Below, piece by piece: positions 10,863 to 22,440 of a stretch of DNA of 64,000 bases. The DNA is from Candidatus Altimarinota bacterium (lineage in GTDB: Bacteria; Patescibacteriota; Gracilibacteria; Absconditabacterales; Absconditicoccaceae), in contig JAIPIU010000001.1 in NCBI GenBank assembly GCA_021734475.1, forward strand, positions 124,001 through 188,000, in the 5' to 3' direction. The translations under genes were made by a program, and so were the position numbers. The notes under the pieces are model-generated. The model was given only the letters and a program-made list of their open reading frames with translations, had not been told where the DNA came from and did not search any database. How positions within the stretch are numbered: the first letter of the stretch is position 1; each line of letters starts with the position of its first letter.

Positions 10863-12746
10863 ATGAAAGTTGTTATTATAGCAGGTGGTAAATGAACAAG
10901 ACTTTGACTTACTGATATTCCAAAACCTATGGTTAATGTAGCTGGTAAGCCAATTTTACAGTGGCAAATAGAATTAGCTAAAAAATATAATCTAAAAGAT
11001 ATAATAATCCTTTCATGACACTTAGGTAATGTAATAGTTGATTATTTTTGAGATTGATCAAAGTTTGGTGTAAATATTCAACATATAATAGAAAAAATTC
11101 CATTGGGCACCGCAGGAGCTGTTAAACAATTAGAATATTTATTAAAAGAAAAGTTTTTTGTGTTCTATGGTGACACAATAATGGATATTAATTTACAAAG
11201 TATGATAGATTTTGATAATGATGATAAAAATAGTTTATGAACACTATTAGTTCATCCAAATAATCATCCCTATGATAGTGATCTTGTAGAATCTGATAAA
11301 AAATGATTAATAAAAGCTTTTCATTCCAAGCCACATCCAGAATGAATATATTATCATAATTTAGTAAATGCTGCTTTATATATATTAGATCCTAAAGTTT
11401 TTACTTATATTCAGCCAAATATATCATCTGATTTTGGGAAGCATATTTTTCCTAAAATAATACAAGATAATCAATTATTAAAAGCATATAAAACGCATGA
11501 ATATATCAAAGATATGTGAACTTTGGATAGATTGCAACAAGTAGAAAATGATATAATTTCTTGAAAGGTTGCTGGGTTAAATATAGAAAATAAACAAAAA
11601 GCTATATTTATAGATAGAGATTGAGTTATCAATGAAGAAGTAGATAATTTATCTGATATAAATGATTTAAATATTTTACCATGAGTTTGAGAATGATTAA
11701 AAAATATAAATAAATCTGAATATCTTTCTATTGTTGTCACAAATCAACCTATGATAGCTAAATGATTTTTGAAAGAATCAGAATTAGACGAAATTCATAA
11801 AAAATTAGAGTGGGAGATAGGTAAAGAATGATCTTATATTGATGATATTTATTATTGTCCACATCATCCAGATAAATGATTTGAATGAGAAATACCTGAA
11901 TTAAAAATTGAGTGTGAGTGTAGAAAACCCAAAACTTGAATGATAAAAGAAGCTATTGAAAAATATAATATAAATCCAGATAAATCATTTATAATCTGAG
12001 ACAGTACTACAGATATACAAACTGGAATAAATACATGATTAAAGACTATATTAGTTAGAACGTGATATGCTTGAGATGATTGAAAATATAAATGTGAACC
12101 TGATTTTATATTTACAGATTTTAAGGAAGCTTCAGATTTTGTAATATATGAATATGAAAATTTATTATCAAAAGCTGAAGAAATTATAAAAAACCTACAA
12201 GTAGATTCGGATAGATATATTATTTTAATATGATGATTGTCTCGTTCTTGAAAAACTACATTTACAAATATATTAACTAATCTTTTAACTAAAACTAATT
12301 TTAAATTTAAAAATATAAACTTAGATAATCGACTAATACCCAAAGAAAAACGTAATGATGATATGGATGTAAAAGCTAGATATCAATATGATAAAATAAC
12401 TAATGATATAAAACAGTTTTTGGAGTGAAAAGAAATAGAAATTAATAAATATAATATAAAAGATAGAACTATAATAGAGAATCATAGTAAAATAAGTTTT
12501 GATAAAAAAGATATTTTAGTAATAGATTGAGTAATTTCTCTGGATATAGAATACCTAAGAAAGATTTCAAATATAAAAGTTTATTGTGATATAGAAGAGA
12601 ATAAAAGAAAAGAAAGATTATATAATTTTTATGATTATAAATGATTAACTAGAAGTGATATTGATGATCTATACAATAAAAGACAAAAAGATGAGTTTCC
12701 AATAATAACAAAAACTAAAAGTTATGCAGATGTTATTATTGATTAA
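10863..12746 (+). CDS. three-domain fusion: HddC-like nucleotidyltransferase + GmhB-like phosphatase + P-loop kinase
   Basis: 627 residues in one frame. Residues 1-230: sugar-1-phosphate guanylyltransferase (VVIIAGGKGTRLG, later PKPMVNVAGKP, FYGDTIMDI), closest in type to HddC. Residues 243-430: HAD phosphatase with IFIDRDGVINEE, a Cys/His zinc loop (YYCPHHP..ECECRKPKTG) and IIGDSTTDIQ, the layout of heptose-bisphosphate phosphatase GmhB. Residues 450-627: P-loop domain (LIGGLSRSGKTTF) with LIDs like uridine kinase. With hddA and gmhA next door, the first two domains cover two steps of GDP-D-glycero-D-manno-heptose synthesis. The kinase domain's substrate is unknown. TGA codes several catalytic glycines. 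Confidence 0.8.
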
Positions 12747-12821
12747 TAACATATTGTTTTTTTAAAAAAAATCGATATAAGAATAACATAAAATGCTTTA
12801 ATTTAACATAAACGTATAAAT

Positions 12822-13802
12822 ATGTTTATTTCTCGTACGCCACTTAGAGTAAGTTTTACGTGATGAGGTAGTGATATCGCTAGTTTTTATAGAAAAAATT
12901 GATGAGCTGTATTAAGTACATCTATAGATAAGTGAGTAACTGTTTTGGTTAATAAAAAATTTGATAATAATATAAGATTAGGTTATTCAGAAACTGAAAA
13001 TGTTGGTCATGCAAGTGAATTAAAACATGAATATGCTAAACAAATATTAAATTATTTAGATATAGACTGATGATTAGAAATTGTTTCTGTAGCTGATATT
13101 CCATCTAAATGATCAGGATTATGATCTTCATCTTCTTTTACAGTTGCAATGTTACACGCCTTACATGCTCATAAATGAGAATATGTGTCTGCTGAAAAAT
13201 TAGCACAAGAAGCTTGTATGATAGAAATAGAAAGATGTTGACAGCCAATCTGAAAACAAGATCAATATGCAGCAGCACATTGATGATTGAATTTTATAGA
13301 ATTTAATCCGGATGATAGTGTCTCAGTAAAAAAAATCATCTGTCTAAAAGAGACTAAAGAAAGATTACAAGATAATCTATTGATGATGTTTACCTGAATA
13401 ACAAGAAGTGCTTCAAATATATTATCAGATCAAAATAAAAATATGGTTTCTGATCAAAAGAAAGTAGAAATAATGAAAAGAATGGTTTGACTCACATATA
13501 ATCTAAAAGAGGAACTTGAAAATAATAATTTAAATAATTTTGGGGAGATTCTCCATGAAAATCGAGAATTAAAAAAAGAAATGGCTGGTGGTATATCAAA
13601 TCCTCAAATAGACGATCGATATCACAAAGCAAGAAGAGCTTGAGCTTCTTGAGGTAAACTACTTTGAGCTGGTTGATGATGATTTCTTTTGTTTTATGCT
13701 CCCAAAGAAAAGCATCAAGACATAATACAATCTCTGCCAGAACTTAGAAATATAGATTTTAATTTTGAAAATGAATGAAGTAAAATAATTTTTACATATT
13801 AA
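12822..13802 (+). CDS. hddA: D-glycero-D-manno-heptose 7-phosphate kinase (GHMP family)
   Basis: 326 residues. N-terminus SRTPLRVSFTGGGSDI and the GHMP phosphate-binding motif PSKGSGLGSSSSFTVAML are clear, as is the C-terminal GASGGKLLGAGGGGF. Relatives phosphorylate heptose 7-phosphate at C1; the neighbours gmhA and the HddC/GmhB fusion make this the likely reaction rather than fucose or galactose phosphorylation. A 75-nt AT-rich gap separates it from the fusion gene; gmhA starts 9 nt later. Confidence 0.85.
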
Positions 13803-13811
13803 TTTATAGAA

Positions 13812-14453
13812 ATGAAAAATAATCTTTCTAAAAGATTTGAATATGCCCAAACAACATCAGAACAAAAAGAGGCATTTATAAATCAATATATAGATGATTT
13901 AAGTAGAACTCTTAAAACATTAAAAACAGATGATATAATCAAAACTATAGATATTATAGAAGAAAAATTATTAAGCTGAAAGAAAATATTTATAGCATGA
14001 AATTGATGAAGTGCAGCTACTTCAAGTCACATGGTTTCTGATTTACAAAAAACTACACTTGGGAAAAATCCTCAAGAAAAAAATGAATCAATAAAATTTA
14101 AAGCAATTTCATTAAATGATAATATGCCAGTTATTACTGCTTGGGCTAACGATGAATGATTTGATTATATTTTTTCTGAACAACTTGAAACATTATGAGA
14201 AAATTGAGATTTGTTAATAATAATTACATGAAGTTGAAATTCAAAAAATATTATAATGGCATTGGAAAAAGCAAAACAAATGTGAATAGATACAGTCTGA
14301 TTTTTATGATTTCAATGAGGTAAAGCTAAAGAATTACTAGATCATCATATATTAGTTGAATCTGATAAATATTGACCAATAGAGGATATTCATTGAATAT
14401 TAAATCATCTTATGACTGCCCATTTTCAGAAACAGGTTAAAGAAGTTAAATAA
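13812..14453 (+). CDS. gmhA: phosphoheptose isomerase (SIS domain)
   Basis: 213 residues. SIS-domain motif IFIAGNGGSAATSSHMVSDL and the second phosphate-binding segment LLIIITGSGNSKNI are visible, with TGA at several glycines. GmhA converts sedoheptulose 7-phosphate to D-glycero-D-manno-heptose 7-phosphate, the first step of the pathway completed by hddA and the HddC/GmhB fusion. Full length. Ends 30 nt before the next glycosyltransferase. Confidence 0.88.
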
Positions 14454-14483
14454 ATAGTATATATTTAAATAAAAATAAAACAT

Positions 14484-15608
14484 ATGAAAATATTGTTTAT
14501 ATTAGAATTATTCCAACCACATATTTGATGAGTCGAAATACTTTTTGATAATTTAATAAAATGACTTATATCAAAATGAAATTCAGTTACTGTATTGACT
14601 AGTAAATTTAAGAAAGATTTACCTTCTTATGAAAAAATTTCAGACAAGTTAGAAATATATAGAGTATGACACAATAGATATGATTTTATGTTTTATTGTA
14701 TATCTAAGTGAATAAAATTAGCAAAAAAATGTGATATAATACATACAACAACATACAATGCAGCTATACCAGCTAGTATTATTTCAAAAATAACTAACAA
14801 AAAGATTGTTATTACAGTACATGAAATATTTGGTAAACTTCGATATAGATTTCTATGATGGAAATGATTTTTTTTCAAACTTTATGAAAGTCTGATTTTT
14901 AAATTTAATTTTGATAAATTTATATGTGTATCAAATTACACAAAAAATAGTCTCAGAATTTACTGTTGATTAGAAGATAATAAACTTATTACAGTCTATA
15001 ATTGATTAGATTATGATAATCGAAATTTAGATAATTTCAAACAAGAAGATATAGAAAAAATTATAAAAAAATATAATTTAAAAGATAACTATATCTGACT
15101 TTTTTTCTGAAGATCATGAATATCAAAATGATTGAAATATTTTATACAAGCAATTCCTGATATAATAAAAAAAATACCAAAATTTAAAGCAATATTAATA
15201 GTATCAGAAAGTAGTAATAATAAAGCAGATTATGAAAGAAAACTAATAAACAAATTAAATATTAAAAATAATATTATTCGAGTCCCATGAGTGAAATATA
15301 AAGAATTATGAAACTATATCTTAGCATCAGATTTTGTTATAGTACCATCTTTAGTAGAATGATTTGGCTTTTCAGCTGCAGAGACATGTACTTTGAATAA
15401 AAATTTAATTGTTTCTAATATAGCATCTCTTCCAGAAGTAGTAAGTGGAAAAATAAATTTTGTAGAACCGGCAAATTCAGAAGATATATCCAATAAAGTA
15501 GTAAATTTCTACAATAATAAATATCAAATAATACAAAAAAAAGAATTTTTATGGTCGTCAAATGTAAATCAAACTTTAGATATATACAAAGAAATATTAT
15601 GAAAATAG
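14484..15608 (+). CDS. family 4 glycosyltransferase (GT-B fold)
   Basis: 374 residues. N-terminal LFILELFQPHIGGVEILFDN carries the glycine-rich acceptor-side loop of GT4. The C-terminal Rossmann half shows GLFFGRSGISKGLKYFIQA and the E-x7-E donor region in PSLVEGFGFSAAETCTL. Retaining transferases of this family use nucleotide-sugar donors in the cytoplasm to extend lipid-linked glycans. Its last codons overlap the start of the next GT4 by 10 nt. Sugar specificity unknown. Confidence 0.85.
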
Positions 15609-16747
15609 CAATGTTAAGCGAAGGGTGGGAGCCTTTGATATGATGATGACAATTATATGCAAAATATCTTTCAGAAAATTTAATAAGCAAGCATGATTGT
15701 TATGTAGATATATTTACAAGAAGTTTTGTTTGAGAAGATAATAAAATTTATAAAGAAAAAAAAAATCAATTATCAAAACAGAGAATATTTAGAATAGGAC
15801 CTATAACAAAATTTTTTAATTTATTTTGAAGATTGGGTCGACTAATGAATGTATCATTTTCTTTATATAGATTAGCAAAAAAAGAAAAATATGACATAAT
15901 CCACGCACATGCTCTTTCACCATGACTACCTGCAAAAATCATAGGTGGTATGCTAAAGATTCCAGTTGTATATACTGTTCATTGAACTATGCATATGGAT
16001 ACAGATAAAAAGGGCCTATTGTATTGGTGAGAAAAATTTTTTGTAACAAAATTAAAATATGATCTTGAAATATCTGTTTCTAGTAAAATATTAAATTATA
16101 AAAATATAAACAAAAATATACAGATTATATATCCAGGTTTGAATATAGATAAATTCAAAGCAGTAAATTGAGTAAAAAAATATAAATGAAAACAATTTTT
16201 ATTTGTAGGTAGATTGGATTGGCAAAAATGATTAGAATACCTCATAGAGGCATTAAAAATTATTTGAAAAGAAACTTTAGAAAAAAATGAATTTATTCTA
16301 AATATAGTATGAATATGAGAACTTATGAATGATTTAAAACAATTAATAAAAAAATACTGACTTGAAAAATTTATAATTTTTAAAGGTAAATTATTAGATA
16401 AAGAATTAGTAGAAGAGTATGAGAAAAATAGTTTTTTTGTTTTACCATCATTAGCAGAATGACAACCAATTGTTGTTTTTGAAGCTTTTGCATCCAAAAT
16501 GCCAGTTATTGTAACTAATGTATGAGATAATAGTAATTTTGTAAAAAATAATAAAAATGGTTTTATTGTAAACCCATTAGATTCATCGGAACTAGCTAAG
16601 GCAATTCTAAATATGCTTAGTTTAAAAGAAGATAATATTAATAATATGATTGAAAACTGATATAATCTTGTACAAGAGTATGATCGAGATAAAGTAACAA
16701 ATAGAATTTATGAACAATATAAACTTTTATTAAATAATAAATATTAA
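15599..16747 (+). CDS. family 4 glycosyltransferase (GT-B fold)
   Basis: 382 residues. Starts MKIAMLSEGWEPLIGGGQLY; middle segment DIIHAHALSPGLPAKII; donor-binding half with FLFVGRLDWQKGLEYLIEAL and LPSLAEGQPIVVFEAFA. A second cytoplasmic GT4 overlapping the first, so the glycan probably contains at least two sugars added by GT4 enzymes. Stop and next start share TAATG. Specificity unknown. Confidence 0.86.
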
Positions 16748-17394
16748 TGTTATTTACATGAGAAAGAGCACATTGAGAATCATTTTGGGGAAATAAAAGA
16801 TTTGCAGATCATTACGAAAGATATGATTTTGCAAAGAATTATTGTAAAGATAAAGTAGTTTTAGATATAGCATCTTGAAGTTGATATTGAAGTTTTATCT
16901 TATCTAAAAGAGCCAAAAAAGTAATTTGAGTTGATATTAGTCAGGAAAGTATAGATTATTGTAAAAAAAATATAAAAAATTGAAATTTAGAATTCGTTAC
17001 ATGAAATGGTAAAAATATTCCATTAGAAGATAATTCGTGTGATCTAATTGTGTCTTTTGAAACAATAGAGCATATATTAGAATATGATAATTTTCTTTCT
17101 GAACTTAAAAGGGTTCTACAGCATTGATGAAAGCTAATTATTTCTACTCCAAATTTTAGGTGAGAAATAATAAAAAATAAGTATCATGTTTCAAACTTTA
17201 CCACGGATTTATTTATAAAAACAGTATCAAATTTTTTTAATATAGAAAATATATATTATCAATGAAAACACTTTTATCCATTTCCAGGAAGATGAATTTT
17301 AGAATCATTGTTTGGTATAAGTAGAAATATTAAAATACATAGTGATAAACCAGATTATAATCATCATGTAACTATCATAGAAGCAAGTAAATAA
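16747..17394 (+). CDS. class I SAM-dependent methyltransferase
   Basis: 215 residues. Motif I is VVLDIASGSGYGSFILS, followed by IGVDIS and the ubiE-like LIVSFETIEHILEYDNF. Translationally coupled to the GT4 gene upstream (TAATG). Last plus-strand gene of the glycan locus; the convergent minus-strand genes begin 9 nt later, with no clear terminator between. Likely methylates a sugar residue or end-caps the chain; inference from context. Confidence 0.82.
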
Positions 17395-17403
17395 AAATTA
17401 TAT

Positions 17404-17906
17404 TTATTTATTTCTCATTAGTGATATTATTATTTTATTATAATAGTTACTCATAGTAAAATATTTCTCATAAACACTTCTAATATTTCTTTGAATTTCT
17501 GGTAAGTTTCATTTATTTTTATTTTAAAAAGCATCTATATATTTGTATATATATTTTCTTTTACTAAAAGGTATTATAATAAATAAATCTTTGTAATTTA
17601 TTTCATCAATAAATGGTAAATTTGCTCATGTATCTATATATATTAATATTCTACCCAAACTCATTGCTTCATACATTCTAAAAGAATAATTTCAAAATCC
17701 TCTCATCACTAAGGCAAAATCATTGGAATTTAAATTATCAATATATTCTTTTCTCCTTTTTTTTAATAATAAACACTATAGTCTTTTTATTAGATTTTTT
17801 GTTTTTAAATATATTATATGAATTCTTCTGACTTAAAAAGATATCTTTTATTCGTTGAATTATTGAAAATACGTATAAACAATTTACCTCTGATTATATG
17901 ATTACA
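17404..17906 (-). pseudogene. decayed exostosin-family (GT47-like) glycosyltransferase remnant
   Basis: The C-terminal exostosin signature is readable in one frame (NDFALVMRGFGNYSFRMYEA, then SLGRILIYIDTG). Upstream of a run of eight A's the frame is shifted, the N-terminal two thirds of a normal exostosin are missing, and an in-frame TAA sits after KYIDAF with coding-like sequence (NLPEIQRNIRSVYEKYFT) continuing beyond it to a second TAA. Truncation plus frameshift plus nonsense codon point to a dead gene. It lies just after the stop of the GT2 gene. Confidence 0.75.
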
Positions 17907-18983
17907 TTAAAAAATTCAAAAAAATAATTTTATATATAATCTAAAAATATAATTAGCTGTTTTTATTAGAAGTAGTTTAATTCTATTAAATTTCACATAA
18001 AATATATTATCACTAAGTTTATGTGATAATATATATATCATATTTTTATCTGATAATATTCTATCTTTTTGTATTAGATTTTTCAAAGATGTAATTTTTT
18101 TTCTATTATTAAAAATCCATATCCAGGATTTAATTTTTGCTTTTATTCTTTTCAAAGGTACATCTAAAAATAAATGGGACATTTGATTTATAATAAATAA
18201 TGGAAATAATTTTATAATTGTAGTTATTTTATAAAATACAAGAAAATTTATAATTTGATTTCTATTTCAATAAAATAATTTAAGGTCTGATGGTTTTTTC
18301 CCAAAACTTCAAGATCAGAAATGATTCACTATTGATTTAGGACATATAGCTAACTTATATCAAGTTATTAATAGATATAATCACAACCATATATCTTCTC
18401 AATATCCAAAATAAAATTCCGGGAATGGCTTTTTAATTATATTTTTTTTATACAAAACACAACATCATGATATTACATTAGTATACATAATTCAATTTTT
18501 AATTATAGACTTTTCAATTGCATTCTCTCATAGTATAGTAGAAACAAAGACATCCTTATTTTTAAAGTGAGTGTTTTTAATTTCTTCTTCATATCATTTA
18601 TCTAATATTACACTACCAACTGCTCATAATTCTCCATCTGATTCTATACCCTTTATAAGTTCTTCCAACCAATTTTTTGGAACAGTAGTATCATTATTTA
18701 AAAGACAAATATATTCTGATTTTTTACTAGCATATTTTACTCATAGATTGTTTCATCCTGTGAATCATGTGTTTTCTTTATTTTTAATAATTATAATTTT
18801 TTTAATTTTTATTTCTTCCTCATAAGTTTTTTCAACTTCTTCTAATGATCAATCTGTAGATACATTATCTACAAAAATAATCTCAAAATCTTGATAACTT
18901 TGTAACAAAATTGAATCAATACATTTTTTATTAAATTGTTTTCAATTGTAATTTAATAATATTATTGAAATTTTTTTGTTCAT
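17907..18983 (-). CDS. family 2 glycosyltransferase (rhamnosyltransferase-like)
   Basis: 358 residues. N-terminus ISIILLNYNWKQFNKKCI, then IIFVDNVSTDGSLEEVE, KENTGFTGGNNLGVKYA and the metal site ICLLNNDTTVP (DDT-type); GYGEDIWLGLYL is the acceptor/catalytic segment of rhamnosyltransferase-like GT2. The C-terminal 90 residues are basic and amphipathic, perhaps membrane-associated. Start codon overlaps the stop of the GT4 gene upstream. The frame passes through a TGA near its end and stops at TAA. Confidence 0.85.
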
Positions 18984-20143
18984 TATTTTTTACCTATAAT
19001 ATCTAAATTATTATTTAATTTTTCTATTATTTTTGATCGAATAAAAAAATCAGTACTATACTTTTTTGCTTTTATATATTTATCTTTTAATAAATTAGGA
19101 TTATCTATATAATTTTGAAGAATTTTACTAAATTTATCGCTATCATTTAATCATACAATATCTCATATTTTTCAATTTTTAGTTATGTCTTTTGCTCATG
19201 AAACATTAGTTGTTATTATGTTATTACCAAAATATAATGCCTCTGGAAATATATTTGCAAATCATTCATATCTTGATGTTAATACGAATATTTTTGCCTT
19301 GTTGTAATAGTCATATACTTATTTTTTAGTTTTAGGTCAAGTAAATTCTACTATTGTTTTAAAATGAGGATACTCTTTAAAAAACTTTTTAATTTTTTCA
19401 ATAAAAACATTATCTATAGATCATATTATTTTTATTTTCCAGTTTTTTAAATTTGTATTACTTATTATATTCAATAACATCTCAGTATTTTTTTGATATG
19501 TTCAATTTCTTCAAACGGTTATTATAAGATTTTCTTTTTCCTGAAAAGAATTAATATGACCAATGGCGTTTTTGATATTTATATCATCTGCTCAATTTGG
19601 CATACATATAAGATTTTTTTCAAACCTTTTATTATAATTCTTTAATAAGTTTTCTCATTCTTCTGCCTCTACAGAAATAATATTACATATGTTTATTAAT
19701 AGATTTTCAAATGGAGTCGATATAACATTAATTATTGGATTTATATTATATATCTTATATCCATTATCTTTAAATAGATTGATATTGTAATCTAATTTAA
19801 GATAAATAAATCATCTTTTATTTAACAATTTATATATTAATCAGTAGAATAATGACGGTAGTGAAAAATGAAATAAATTTAATATATCTGTTTTTTTACT
19901 ATTTTTCAATAGATATCCTATTAATCAAAAATGTATTAATCATATTTTAAATCATTTTTTTGAGACTATTTCTACTCAGTTTATAAATTTAGCTTCTGGA
20001 TATTCTTCTCATTTTATCTCTGGTGTTATTATCTTTGATTTATATCCAAATCTTTTATACATATAATATCATATTAATCATGTTTCTTTTGTTAAATGTT
20101 GATTTGTTAATCATAAATAAAATAGAGTTGTAAAGGTTTTCAT
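18983..20143 (-). pseudogene. family 4 glycosyltransferase interrupted by one in-frame TAA
   Basis: A complete GT4 frame of 386 codons except for TAA at codon 275 (19319-19321), within FTGPKTKK-stop-VYDYYNKA. Relatives normally have Glu or another charged residue there, so a single G-to-T change of GAA would explain it. Both halves keep good GT4 sequence: LIITVGRNGTYQKNTEML before the stop, and VLTSRYEGFANIFPEALYFG after it. Either a recent null allele, a sequencing error, or two polypeptides. TAA is not reassigned elsewhere in the window. Coupled to the next GT2 by TAATG. Confidence 0.8.
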
Positions 20144-20171
20144 TATTAATTTAATAAAATAATAAATTAGA

Positions 20172-21101
20172 CTATTTTATTTTAATGGTTAAATGAATAT
20201 TATCTCCAAATCATAATTTATTTATTATCCAATCAATAGGATAAAACACTATATGAAGTCAGATATTATTTAGAAATCAAATATTCAATCAAAATTTACA
20301 TTTTAAATATTGATATAAACTTGTAAAAAATCATCATGCCGATAAATGATTTATTTCTTTTATTTTAAATCATTGTTGAGTAAATAATATTTTTAAAGCT
20401 GTCGGATTATAATTGAAAATATGTCTCGGAATGTCTCTATTAAATCGATATGGTCAAAAGATTTTTGCATATACACTATTGTTATTTGGAACAAAAATAT
20501 GTAATTCTCAAGAATTTTTAAGTATTTTTTTTATTGTTTCGATATATCCTATAGGGTCCAATAAATGTTCAAATACCGCCCATAAAGAAATGAAATCAAA
20601 TTTTTTATTTCATCGATCAACATATTTTATATGGGTATTATATATTATTTTTTCTATTTTATTTTTTACCCCTATTTCAAAGCCATAGCTATTCCATCAG
20701 TATTTTTCTATTATTTTTAGATGTTTACCAGCACCACATCAAATGTCCAAATAATTTCATTCTGGTTTTTTTTTAAGTGGGAATTTTCCGATTCTATTTT
20801 TGAATACTAATGAGAAAAAACTTATTTTCTTATTAATAATATCATCTAAAGTACGATATATGATTCTTTCCATGTATCATTGTTTCTCTTTTGTATCATA
20901 TGAATAATAATTTTTAGGATAGTATTCTAATAGTTTTTCTTGACTAAGGAGTGGATATATTTGTTCTAGTCAACATTTTTTACATCTACATATATCAAAG
21001 CTTTTGCCTGTTGCTGTATAATTAATATCTATTCATTTCATTAAAAATCTCATATCTCCTTTACAAACATAACAATGATTATTTATTATTTTCTTCCCCA
21101 T
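20172..21101 (-). CDS. SAM-dependent methyltransferase with N-terminal zinc ribbon
   Basis: 309 residues. Residues 1-60 hold a Cys-rich zinc-binding unit (HCYVCKGDM..DICRCKKCGLEQ). Then a class I methyltransferase: NYLDIGCGAGKHLKIIEK, GFEIG, FDFISLWAVFEHLLDP. This two-part layout is common in sugar C-methyltransferases and related enzymes of polysaccharide loci. Its ATG lies 16 nt inside the end of the GT2 gene upstream. Ends at TAG. Role in glycan methylation inferred. Confidence 0.8.
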
Positions 21102-22420
21102 TTATTTAATCATATAGATAAAATAATTATGATATTTACGATAATGATTGTGATTAAAGAAGCAATTAAACTTATTATAAATGCAATGATGTTTTTAGCT
21201 CTATAATTATTTTTATATTCCTGTATAGATATCGTGTTGTTAATTAAATTAAACTCATTTATACAGAGAATTTTAGGCGCTAAAAAAAATAGAGGAGTAA
21301 ATACAGTAGAACTTGACGATATTAGTATTCCATGCGTGAATATATTCAAAATCTTATTTGAATATTCTAATTTTTCTATATCAATTCCTGTTATCGATAA
21401 TATTTTTTTATTCCCGTAAAGATATTGTGTTTTTTGTATTAATTTATTACTATCTATTCGTTCTTCTTTTATTTTTTTTTGTGTATCTTGAATAAATAAT
21501 CATATATTGTAAGTATTATTTTTGAAAGAATAATTATTTTTTATAAAATCTATTATTGCGTTGCTATAGGATTTTAGGATTATAGTATCTCAGTAAATAA
21601 TCCATTTTATGATTGCTGTCCATAAATAAAGAAATAAAGTTAGGAAAAATAATATATTTTTACTAATATTCTTTTTTAATGACAATAGTTGGTTTCTTAT
21701 CGAAAAGTAAAATCGAGCATAATTTCAGTTTACAGATTTTAGATAAGGGTGAATATAGTTTTTATCTATTATACAAGTTAGATATCAGAATTTACTTATT
21801 CATTTTTCAATTCTTGATCACCATTCTAAATCTTCTCATCTAAAAAAATATCTAGGATCTATTATTCATATCTTTTCTATAAAATTAACAGGATATCAAG
21901 CTATTTGTACCCGCCAAGATTTTCATTTATCTATAGCGTTTGAAGATGATCGTGTGTTTTTACAATTATTAATAAAAGTTAAAGTTTTATTATCTATGTG
22001 TTCTATCATCGAACTAAATATGTTATTTTCCAAAAAAATAACATCATCTTCGACTATAAAAAAATATTCATAATTCTGACTAATTATGTATTCCATTCCC
22101 AAAGCATAACCTCACGCAGATCATAGATTACCTATAGGATTAATTATAGTTATATAATTTTTATTTTTACAATATGTTTTTAATAAATTTATTTCTTCCT
22201 GTTTAGTACTGTTTTCTACAACAATAATATCAAACTTTTTATTATATTCATTTTCTAAATAGTTTAATAGTTTTTTGATGTTATTTATATTGTTAAAATG
22301 TATGGTTATTATTGCTATTTTGTGTCTTTTCTCTCCTTTTATATTATTAATAAAATCTTTTCGATTTTCTCGTCTGATATTGCTATATTTGTTTTTTACT
22401 TCATAATTTAATTGTCTCAT
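21086..22420 (-). CDS. family 2 glycosyltransferase, GlfT2/rhamnosyl-like, with C-terminal membrane helices
   Basis: 444 residues. Catalytic part: IAIITIHFNNINNIKKLL, IIVVENSTKQEE, NPIGNLGSAGGYALGMEYI, the metal site FFIVEDDVIF and FFRGEDLEWGSRI. The NxGxxGG pattern and EDD resemble galactofuranosyl- and rhamnosyltransferases. The C-terminal 150 residues carry hydrophobic helices (ILFFLTLFLYLWTAIIKWII; a second pair near the end), so it is membrane-bound. Overlaps the methyltransferase downstream. Confidence 0.83.
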
Positions 22421-22440
22421 ATATTATTAATATAAATAAA

